From the NCBI GenBank assembly GCA_024636395.1, contig JAGXHD010000227.1, positions 1-6,088 of the forward strand: 6,088 nucleotides of DNA, written 5' to 3'. A program made the translations under genes and the position numbers. Below the pieces are notes generated by a model that saw only the letters and a list, made by a program, of their open reading frames with translations, ran no database searches and had not been told where the DNA came from. Source of the DNA: Sulfitobacter sp. Lineage in GTDB: Bacteria; Pseudomonadota; Alphaproteobacteria; Rhodobacterales; Rhodobacteraceae. This document shows positions 1 through 5,633 of this stretch, in pieces (position 1 is the first letter of the stretch; every line of letters begins with the position of its first letter).

Positions 1-23
1 AATAAAGGCCTACCAGGCCAAAG

Positions 24-29
24 AAGGAG
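24..29 (+). promoter_or_regulatory. Ribosome binding site that sets the fadA start
   Basis: AAGGAG lies 6 nt before the ATG at 36, which is ideal Shine-Dalgarno spacing. An in-frame ATG at 30 directly abuts this motif and could not use it. The start at 36 is therefore preferred, and the protein begins MTEAYIYDALRTP. Confidence 0.85.
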
Positions 30-35
30 ATGACC

Positions 36-1247
36 ATGACCGAAGCCTACATTTACGACGCTTTGCGCACCCCCCGGGGCAAAGGCCGCAGCGATGGCGC
101 CCTGCACGAGCTGACCTCGCTGCGCCTGTCGGCCCTCACCCTGAATGCACTCAAAGAGCGCAACAACCTTGAAGGCCACGCTGTCGAGGATGTGATCTGG
201 GGGAACGTGACACAGGTAATGGAGCAAGGGGGCTGCCTCGCGCGCTCCGCCGTGCTCGCCTCGGATCTGGACGAGCGGATCCCAGGCCTTGCAATCAACC
301 GCTTTTGCGCCTCCGGCATGGAGGCCGTCAATCTGGCCGCAAACCAGGTGCGCGGTGGGGCCGGGATGGCCTATATCGCGGGTGGCGTAGAGATGATGGG
401 CCGGGTGCCGATGGGCAGCGACGGGGCGGCCATTGCGGCAGATCCCAGCATCGCGATGGACAAGTATTTCGTCCCGCAGGGTATCTCTGCCGATATCATT
501 GCGACAGAATACGGCTTTACCCGTGATGAGGCGGACCAGCTTGCCATCGCCTCCCAGCAGCGTGCAAAACGCGCGTGGGACGAGGGGCGGTTCGCGAAAT
601 CGGTGATCACAATCCGTGATCAGAACGGTCTCGAGATTCTCAGCCACGATGAATACATGCGCCCGCAGACCGATATGCAATCGCTCGGCGCGCTCAATCC
701 AGCGTTCCAGCAGATGGGTGAGGTCATGCCCGGCTTCGACAAGGTCGCCCTGCTGAAATACCCGCACCTCGAAAAGATCAACCATATCCACCATGCCGGC
801 AACTCCAGCGGCATCGTAGACGGTGCCGCGGCAATCCTGATCGGGAACAAGGAATTCGGCGAGAAATACGGCCTCAAACCGCGCGCCCGTATCCGCGCAA
901 CCGCCAAAATCGGGACCGATCCTACCATCATGCTGACCGGCCCCGTGCCCGTCACCGAAAAGATCCTTGCCGACAATGGCATGAGCATTAGCGATATCGA
1001 TCTGTTTGAGGTCAACGAGGCCTTTGCCTCCGTGGTGATGCGTTTCATGCAGGCGTTCAACGTGGACCACGACAAGGTCAACGTGAACGGTGGCTCCATC
1101 GCCATGGGCCATCCGCTGGGCGCAACGGGTGCGATGATCATCGGCACCCTGCTCGACGAACTGGAGCGTGCGGACAAAGAAGTCGGTCTTGCGACGCTGT
1201 GCATCGCATCGGGCATGGGTGCCGCCACGATCATCGAAAGGGTCTAG
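36..1247 (+). CDS. fadA: Acetyl-CoA C-acyltransferase (thiolase, FadA-like)
   Basis: This cytoplasmic thiolase of 403 aa has the usual family length. It carries out the last step of beta-oxidation, cleaving 3-ketoacyl-CoA with CoA to give acetyl-CoA and a shortened acyl-CoA. All the thiolase signatures are visible. The acyl-accepting nucleophile is Cys91 in NRFCASGMEAV. The segment AGNSSGIVDGAA covers about 255-266, and NEAF is at 327-330. GGSIAMGHPLGATGA carries His359, and the C-terminal LCIASGMG carries the acid/base Cys389. The enzyme is predicted to be fully active. It is the first complete gene of a plus-strand operon and is followed after 4 nt by a small NTF2-like gene and then by the FadB partner. 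That context favours a degradative ketothiolase over a biosynthetic acetoacetyl-CoA thiolase such as PhaA, though sequence alone does not settle chain-length preference. No promoter is visible in the 35 nt upstream, so transcription probably starts outside the window. Confidence 0.93.
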   Translation: MTEAYIYDALRTPRGKGRSDGALHELTSLRLSALTLNALKERNNLEGHAVEDVIWGNVTQVMEQGGCLARSAVLASDLDERIPGLAINRFCASGMEAVNLAANQVRGGAGMAYIAGGVEMMGRVPMGSDGAAIAADPSIAMDKYFVPQGISADIIATEYGFTRDEADQLAIASQQRAKRAWDEGRFAKSVITIRDQNGLEILSHDEYMRPQTDMQSLGALNPAFQQMGEVMPGFDKVALLKYPHLEKINHIHHAGNSSGIVDGAAAILIGNKEFGEKYGLKPRARIRATAKIGTDPTIMLTGPVPVTEKILADNGMSISDIDLFEVNEAFASVVMRFMQAFNVDHDKVNVNGGSIAMGHPLGATGAMIIGTLLDELERADKEVGLATLCIASGMGAATIIERV

Positions 1248-1251
1248 GCCC

Positions 1252-1734
1252 ATGACTGGGGAGGAGTACCGGACCGCAAAGGAGATCTCCGAAGATCTTC
1301 TTGAGAAGACGGGAATCGCGCTGCTCGCAGGCGATTTCGATACTTTTTTCGAGTGTTTTCACCTTCCCCATTTCATCGCCTCGGAAAAGGACAAGATGGT
1401 GATCGAAAACCGCGATCAGTTTCATGATATCTTCTGCAGAGTGACAGAAGATTACATGCGCAAGCGGGTCACTGACCTGATCCGGGTCTGCGACGTGGCG
1501 GAGTTCCGCACGCAGACCCGTATCGAGGCCGCGCATACGACGCATATGATGTGCAAAAGCCAGCGTATCGCCGAGCCCTTTCCCTGCTATTCGATTCTCG
1601 AATTCATAGACGGCAAGTGGCTCATCTCCTCTAGCCAGTACGCCGTTGATACCACGACGACCGTCGGGACGGCGCTTGATGCGCATCTCGCGAATGCGTC
1701 CAAAAAATCAGATAACGTCAGGAAACCAGTATGA
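1252..1734 (+). CDS. Small NTF2/SnoaL-like protein between fadA and fadB
   Basis: This 160-aa soluble protein has no signal peptide or membrane segment. I do not recognise a characterised homologue. The layout suggests the NTF2-like (SnoaL) fold. There is an N-terminal helix (about 6-25), the phrase LLAGDFDTFFECFHLP (24-39), a helix around 54-70, then alternating strand-like stretches ending in YSILEFIDGKWLISSSQYAVD (113-133). In this superfamily the last strands often carry an E-x-x-x-G-x-W pattern like the one seen here. The tail (about 140-160) is probably disordered. The start at 1252 is supported by GAAAGGG (1236-1242) 9 nt upstream and by the 4-nt gap after fadA; an upstream in-frame ATG at 1168 would lie inside fadA. 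Its stop overlaps the fadB start as ATGA. The context suggests a role in acyl-CoA metabolism, either as an accessory or small-ligand-binding protein or as an isomerase/dehydratase, but that is inference. The fold call is tentative; the gene call is firm. Confidence 0.82.
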   Translation: MTGEEYRTAKEISEDLLEKTGIALLAGDFDTFFECFHLPHFIASEKDKMVIENRDQFHDIFCRVTEDYMRKRVTDLIRVCDVAEFRTQTRIEAAHTTHMMCKSQRIAEPFPCYSILEFIDGKWLISSSQYAVDTTTTVGTALDAHLANASKKSDNVRKPV

Positions 1735-3935
1735 CCGATTTTACAATGACCACAGATGCAGAGGGCATCGCCACCATCACCTGGGATGTCGCGGATAAAT
1801 CAATGAACGTGATGTCCATCGATGGCCTTGAGGATCTCGACCGGCTCACCGACGAGGCCTTGGCCGACGAGGCCGTGAAAGGCATCATCATCACCTCAGG
1901 CAAGGAAGGCTCGTTTGCGGGCGGCATGGATCTCAACCTGCTCGCAAAGATGCGCGAAGACGCGGGCGATGATCCTGCGCGGGGCCTTTTCGACGGTACC
2001 ATGCGCATGCACAAGCTGCTGCGCAAGATCGAGCGCGCGGGCATGGACCCCAAGACCAACAAGGGCGGCAAGCCGGTCGCCTCCGTCCTGCCCGGCACCG
2101 CCGCTGGCATCGGGCTCGAGTTGCCGCTCGCCACGCACCGCATCTTTGCCGCCAACAATCCAAAAGCGCGGATCGGCCTGCCGGAAATTCAAGTGGGCAT
2201 TTTTCCCGGTGCGGGCGGCACGACCCGTCTGGTCCGCATGCTGGGTGCGATGGCTGCCTCCCCACTGCTGCTCGAGGGCAAGATGATGTCTCCGACGGAC
2301 GCAAAGAAAGCGGGCGTCATCCATGAGGTCAGCGATGATCCGATGGCCGATGCCCGTGCCTGGGTGCTGTCGGCCACGGATGCCGACCTTCTCAAGCCGT
2401 GGGATGCCAAAGGCTACAAGATGCCCGGCGGGGCGCCTTATCATCCCGCAGGCTTCATGACCTTCGTGGGCGCATCCGCCATGGTCAACGGCAAGACCAA
2501 AGGCGTCTATCCCGCAGCCAAGGCGCTGTTAAGCGCCGTCTACGAAGGTGCCTTGGTACCTTTCGATACTGCCCTCAAAATCGAGGCCCGATGGTTCACC
2601 TCCGTTCTGCTGAACCCCACCTCGTCGGCCATGATACGCTCGCTGTTTCTCAACAAGGAGGCGCTGGAGAAAGGCGCCGTTCGCCCCGAAGGCGTCCCCG
2701 ATCAGCGCGTCAAGAAACTGGGCGTGCTGGGTGCGGGTATGATGGGCGCAGGCATCGCGCTGGTATCTGCGCAGGCAGGCATCGAAGTGGTTCTCATTGA
2801 CCGGGATCAGGAAGCCGCCGACAAAGGCAAGGCCTACTCCGAGAGCTATATGGATAAGGGAATCGCGCGCAAGAAAGCAACGCCGGAGAAGAAGGAGGCG
2901 CTGCTCAAGCTCATCACCGCCACCGCCGATCTGGATGCGCTTAAAGGCTGTGACCTGATCATCGAAGCGGTGTTCGAGGACCCAAAAGTGAAAGCCGAGA
3001 TGACCAAAAAGGTCGAGGCGGTTATCCCCGAGGATTGCATCTACGCTTCAAACACGTCCACCTTGCCGATCACCGATCTGGCCAAGGCATCCTCACGTCC
3101 AACGCAATTCATCGGAATCCATTTCTTCTCCCCCGTCGAGAGGATGCTGCTGGTCGAGATCATCAAGGGCAAGGGCACCGGTGACCGCGCCGTGGCTAAA
3201 GCGCTCGACTACGTGCGCCAGATCCGCAAGACGCCGATCGTGGTTAACGACGCGCGCTTCTTTTACGCCAACCGCTGCATCATCCCCTACGGCAACGAGG
3301 CGAACCGCATGATCACCGAAGGCATCGCCCCGTGGTATATTGATCAGGCGGCACAAATGCTGGGCTTCCCCGTAGGGCCCGTGCAGCTGGGCGACGAGAC
3401 TTCCGTGGATCTCGCCACCAAGATCATGCGCGCCACCAAGGCCGCCATGGGCAACGCCTATCCCGCGTCTGAAGCGGACGAGCTGATCGTCTGGCTCGAA
3501 GAGAAAGGCCGCCTCGGCCGCAAGACCAAAGCGGGTTATTTCGACTACGACGAGAAGGGTAAGCGTCTGGGGTATTGGAAAGGCCTGCAGGACAAATATC
3601 CGCTGGCCGAGGAACAGCCCGCATTGCAGGACGTGCAGGACCGTCTGATGTTCGTGCAGGTACTTGAAGCCGTGCGTGCGCTGGAAGAGGGCGTCCTCAT
3701 GGACATCCGCGAAGGCGACGTTGGCGCGATCCTCGGTTGGGGTTTTGCTCCATGGTCCGGTGGCCCACTCTCGTGGCTCGATATGATCGGCACGCCCTAC
3801 GCGGTAGAGCGCTGTGACCAGCTTGAGGCACAATTCGGCGAGCGCTTCAAATGCCCCGATCTGCTGCGCGAGATGGCGGATAAAAACCAAAGCTTTTATG
3901 GCCGTTTTGGTCCGAAAGCAGAAAAAGCGGCCTGA
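1731..3935 (+). CDS. fadB: FadB/FadJ-type enoyl-CoA hydratase / 3-hydroxyacyl-CoA dehydrogenase
   Basis: This bifunctional alpha subunit of the fatty-acid oxidation complex has 734 aa, close to E. coli FadB (729) and FadJ (714). Residues about 1-210 form the crotonase domain. SFAGGMDL (61-68) and GTAAGIGLE (122-130) shape the oxyanion hole, and the two hydratase glutamates are present as Glu130 and Glu152 (in GLPE). Residues about 327-505 form the NAD-binding dehydrogenase domain. It has GVLGAGMMGAG (331-341), Asp357 after the second strand (NAD preference), Ser443 in SNTST, and the His464/Glu476 catalytic dyad in IGIHFFSPVE...LVE. Asn514 sits at the expected +50 spacing from the histidine. 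Two C-terminal dehydrogenase repeats follow, the second with GWGFAPWSGGPLSWLD (669-684). The ATG at 1731 overlaps the preceding stop and has AGGAAA (1720-1725) just upstream. It converts trans-2-enoyl-CoA to 3-ketoacyl-CoA for the thiolase encoded at 36-1247. The choice between the names fadB and fadJ is not decisive. Confidence 0.94.
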   Translation: MTDFTMTTDAEGIATITWDVADKSMNVMSIDGLEDLDRLTDEALADEAVKGIIITSGKEGSFAGGMDLNLLAKMREDAGDDPARGLFDGTMRMHKLLRKIERAGMDPKTNKGGKPVASVLPGTAAGIGLELPLATHRIFAANNPKARIGLPEIQVGIFPGAGGTTRLVRMLGAMAASPLLLEGKMMSPTDAKKAGVIHEVSDDPMADARAWVLSATDADLLKPWDAKGYKMPGGAPYHPAGFMTFVGASAMVNGKTKGVYPAAKALLSAVYEGALVPFDTALKIEARWFTSVLLNPTSSAMIRSLFLNKEALEKGAVRPEGVPDQRVKKLGVLGAGMMGAGIALVSAQAGIEVVLIDRDQEAADKGKAYSESYMDKGIARKKATPEKKEALLKLITATADLDALKGCDLIIEAVFEDPKVKAEMTKKVEAVIPEDCIYASNTSTLPITDLAKASSRPTQFIGIHFFSPVERMLLVEIIKGKGTGDRAVAKALDYVRQIRKTPIVVNDARFFYANRCIIPYGNEANRMITEGIAPWYIDQAAQMLGFPVGPVQLGDETSVDLATKIMRATKAAMGNAYPASEADELIVWLEEKGRLGRKTKAGYFDYDEKGKRLGYWKGLQDKYPLAEEQPALQDVQDRLMFVQVLEAVRALEEGVLMDIREGDVGAILGWGFAPWSGGPLSWLDMIGTPYAVERCDQLEAQFGERFKCPDLLREMADKNQSFYGRFGPKAEKAA

Positions 3936-3963
3936 TCCAGCGGCCTTGAAGGCAAATCAACGA

Positions 3964-3989
3964 GGGGGCGCTACAGGCGTCCCCTTTTT
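3964..3989 (+). terminator. Rho-independent terminator of the fad operon
   Basis: An 8-bp stem pairs 3964-3971 (GGGGGCGC) with 3977-3984 (GGCGTCCC+C), including one G-U pair. The loop is TACAG, and five T follow directly (3985-3989). It starts 29 nt after the fadB stop, a standard position for ending the operon. Confidence 0.9.
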
Positions 3990-4008
3990 CATGCCCGCCC
4001 CGCGCTAC

Positions 4009-4062
4009 AAAAAAGGGCCGCCAGAGCATCCCTTCGCGCCCAGAAGGGCGAATGCTGTGCCC
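4009..4062 (-). terminator. Probable intrinsic terminator of the Hint-domain gene
   Basis: Read on the minus strand, a branched or interrupted stem ends in six T (4014-4009). The pairs are GGGC 4015-4018 with 4059-4062, AGCAT 4025-4029 with ATGCT 4052-4056, and CGCCC 4037-4041 with GGGCG 4046-4050 around an AGAA loop. The structure begins 8 nt after the stop of the minus-strand gene. The internal loops are asymmetric, so it is less canonical than the facing terminator at 3964-3989. Together the two insulate the converging operons. Confidence 0.6.
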
Positions 4063-4068
4063 TTCGCG
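4030..4068. repeat. 9-bp direct repeat flanking a complementary GAAGGG
   Basis: CCCTTCGCG occurs at 4030-4038 and again at 4060-4068. GAAGGG (4043-4048) lies between them and can pair with either copy: a 6-bp stem with a 7-nt loop using the left copy, or a 6-bp stem with an 11-nt loop using the right copy. The repeat overlaps the minus-strand terminator region and is probably part of its folding. I see no sign of a mobile element. Confidence 0.5.
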
Positions 4069-4069
4069 A

Positions 4070-4741
4070 TCAGACCGCCGCGCAAAACGCCGCATCCTCT
4101 GCCGGGTTCATGCATTCGTCCTCGAGATAGATCAAATCAGCAAGTTCCTCCGCCGCCTCACCGCTCAGCACGCTGTAGGTCGGCGCAGCCGCGTCCAAGA
4201 ACTTGTCAAGCGTCGACATATCCGCAGGGCAATGGATCAGCGCGCCGCCTTCAGCGTAAATCACCTCATCACCGGCGAAATAAACCCCGACAAGCTCCAC
4301 TTTCTCCATCGGCTGGCGCTGGCGGATGCCGCGCAGGCCCACAAGGCTCAGCGCCGTGATGACTGCGAAAGGATCGCCGTGCATGTCCTGTGCTGCGTCA
4401 CTCTCGATCATTACGCCCTGATCGGGGAGCAACACCAGCTCCTCCCGATTGCCCAGCGCATCTACCGGCACCACGACGGGCCAAAGCGTCTGCGCACTCT
4501 CCGGCGCGTCGAGCCAGACATGGGCGCGCCGGATCTCGGTGATCTCCTGCATCCCGTGATCGAATGTCAGCACCTTGTCGCCCACCGTCAGAGCATCGAT
4601 CGCACGCCAGCCCAAATTGCTCGCGACCCGCGTCCCGACCATGAGACCATGGCTCAGTGTGGCAAGGCCCCCATCGTAGGCGCCGGTCATTTCGACGGTG
4701 CGGCGTGTCGGCTGCTGCATCTTAAATCCCATTCCAAACAT
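4070..4741 (-). CDS. Degenerate Hint-domain (Hint_2-like) protein
   Basis: This 223-aa protein has a Hint-type (Hedgehog/intein) module at about 30-172. The N-terminal block GTRVASNLGWRAIDALTVGD (36-55), followed by KVLTFDHGMQ, matches the usual GT-(I/V)-A-T-x-x-G-x-x-x-V-E-x-L-x-x-GD-x-VLT pattern. A later block, ALGNREELVLLPDQGVMI (95-112), corresponds to the family's ALG...LLVSPQHRVLL. The end of the domain is VYFAGDEVIYAEGG (153-166). Typical Hint domains begin with a nucleophilic Cys before the GT; here that position is Gly32. The His of SPQH is replaced by Gln108. Autocleavage is therefore unlikely. No signal peptide or membrane segment is seen. The 50-residue tail is acidic and has three Cys (171, 210, 220). 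The start at 4741 has AAGGGG (4755-4750) 8 nt upstream; Met4 and Met8 are alternatives. The nearest gene upstream on this strand is a sulfotransferase 241 nt away. The cellular role is unknown. Confidence 0.85.
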   Translation of the reverse strand: MFGMGFKMQQPTRRTVEMTGAYDGGLATLSHGLMVGTRVASNLGWRAIDALTVGDKVLTFDHGMQEITEIRRAHVWLDAPESAQTLWPVVVPVDALGNREELVLLPDQGVMIESDAAQDMHGDPFAVITALSLVGLRGIRQRQPMEKVELVGVYFAGDEVIYAEGGALIHCPADMSTLDKFLDAAAPTYSVLSGEAAEELADLIYLEDECMNPAEDAAFCAAV

Positions 4742-4749
4742 TCCATCAT

Positions 4750-4755
4750 CCCCTT
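4750..4755 (-). promoter_or_regulatory. Ribosome binding site of the Hint-domain gene
   Basis: AAGGGG on the minus strand lies 8 nt before the ATG at 4741. Two out-of-frame ATGs (ATGATG) start right after it with no spacer, so they are unlikely starts. This supports 4741 as the initiation codon. Confidence 0.65.
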
Positions 4756-4849
4756 GGTGTGCCGCCTCTCCGGGCTGCGTTCATTTTCTGATCCCAGTTG
4801 GCGTGATTCGTGAGGCACCCAAGGGTCATGATTTGGGCAGACCTGGGGC

Positions 4850-4855
4850 ATTGTA
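4850..4855 (-). promoter_or_regulatory. Weak candidate -10 box for the Hint-domain gene
   Basis: TACAAT on the minus strand matches TATAAT at 5 of 6 bases and lies about 110 nt before the Hint gene start, within the AT-richer part of the spacer. No good -35 hexamer is found 16-18 nt upstream (GGCAAA at 17), so this is only a candidate. Confidence 0.2.
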
Positions 4856-4982
4856 TCCAGTTCATGAAATAATTTGCCGGATACTCTTAAGATTTCGTTG
4901 ATCTGCGCGACAATAGAAAGGGCCATTAACCATTTCCGCCGAATATCCTTGCCAGTGCCATTCCCCGAAGGGCGCGCGCAGG

Positions 4983-5633
4983 TCAGGTCTCGAACCGGTA
5001 GCCGAAGCGCGCGATATCTTCGGCGCAGATGTGCGCCACCCGCGCGCGGGTTTCGTCGCCGTAGCTCTGGCGGTAATCCGGTGCGCGCGCACTGCGGTTC
5101 ACATGCGGCACCTCCAGCGTCAGACCCAGATGCGCCTCAAGCGGTGCGATATCCTCCGCCATATGCTCCAGCCGGATAAAGAGGCGGGCGCGCTCCACCC
5201 CCCGCACATCGGAGACATAAGAGCCCGCAGTCGCCCGCCCAAAGCTTTGCGCGACCAGCGGATCTCCAACGAACTGCGCGAACGTCAGCCGCTTGGCCAG
5301 ATGCACGGAAGGATGCTCGAAGCTCTGTGCGCGCAGCCAATGGTAATAGCTCACCATGCGGTCCCAAGGGTTGCGCACCATGGTGAAGATGAACAGTTCA
5401 TCAAGCTCGTGCGGCGCCACAAGCCCGTCGAGATCCGCCAGCGTCGCGTGTTTCCAAAGCCGCCCCGCCGCTTGCACACCCTCCAGTCGTTTGCGCCGCC
5501 TGCGCGCCTTGGGTGTATCTCCGAGCATGATATCGTCCTTCATGGCGCGCGCCTCCAGCGCCAGCGCCATGGACGTGCCCCCGGTCTTGGGTGCATGAAT
5601 GAACAGATAGCGCCGCCCGCGCGACAGGATCAT
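4983..5633 (-). CDS. Short family-2 sulfotransferase
   Basis: This soluble 216-aa sulfotransferase would transfer a sulfuryl group from PAPS to an unknown acceptor, probably a carbohydrate, lipid or small metabolite. The 5'-phosphosulfate-binding loop is HAPKTGGTS (13-21), with the conserved Lys16. The 3'-phosphate-binding motif is VRNPWDRMVSYYHW (86-99), with Arg87 and Ser95. IRLEHMAED (153-161) and the C-terminal VNRS...YGDET...DIARFGYRF (178-214) match the Sulfotransfer_2 pattern. The length is complete for the short Rhodobacterales form. A longer in-frame start at 5759 would add 42 Gly/Cys-rich residues encoded opposite the transporter frame and is rejected. The ATG at 5633 overlaps the transporter stop as ATGA and has AAGG (5641-5638) 4 nt upstream, which suggests translational coupling. 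A stretch of basic residues (PKARRRRKR, 41-49) is notable. The family call is firm; the substrate is unknown. Confidence 0.9.
   Translation of the reverse strand: MILSRGRRYLFIHAPKTGGTSMALALEARAMKDDIMLGDTPKARRRRKRLEGVQAAGRLWKHATLADLDGLVAPHELDELFIFTMVRNPWDRMVSYYHWLRAQSFEHPSVHLAKRLTFAQFVGDPLVAQSFGRATAGSYVSDVRGVERARLFIRLEHMAEDIAPLEAHLGLTLEVPHVNRSARAPDYRQSYGDETRARVAHICAEDIARFGYRFET

Larger units (their letters stand above)
4742..4982. other. Spacer between the sulfotransferase and Hint genes
   Basis: This 241-nt stretch is more AT-rich in its middle (about 4860-4935) than the flanking genes. It holds the Hint ribosome binding site, a weak candidate -10 box, and a single TTAACCAT (4926-4933) that resembles a CtrA half-site. 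No strong hairpin with a T-run follows the sulfotransferase stop on the minus strand, so read-through into the Hint gene is possible. Short open frames here have no good start signals. Confidence 0.6.

Noticed and set aside
7..19. GGCC-TACCA-GGCC mini-hairpin just upstream of the fadA ribosome binding site
   Set aside because: A 4-bp stem of a self-complementary word is easily found by chance, there is no T-run, and the upstream context is cut off by the window edge.
620..1234. A 204-aa open frame on the minus strand inside fadA
   Set aside because: It is a shadow of the thiolase gene, with a low-complexity Ser/Ala/Pro/Arg-rich product and no family resemblance.
3093..3890. A 265-aa open frame on the minus strand inside fadB
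   Set aside because: It is antisense to a fully conserved enzyme. Its codons mirror the fadB frame in GC-rich DNA, its product has no recognisable domain, and it has no usable ribosome binding context.
3814..4359. A plus-strand open frame running from fadB through the terminator
   Set aside because: It crosses the intrinsic terminator at 3964-3989 and encodes a Pro/Arg-rich sequence without domains.
4052..4813. A 253-aa open frame on the plus strand opposite the Hint gene
   Set aside because: The minus-strand frame has Hint motifs, a ribosome binding site and a terminator. The plus-strand product has an Arg/His-rich composition typical of antisense frames and would have to start inside the terminator region.
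4687..4926. A 79-aa minus-strand open frame overlapping the Hint gene start, as a possible leader peptide or small gene
   Set aside because: No proper Shine-Dalgarno precedes its ATG, and its last third overlaps the Hint coding region out of frame. The first 25 residues could form a helix, but nothing else supports it.
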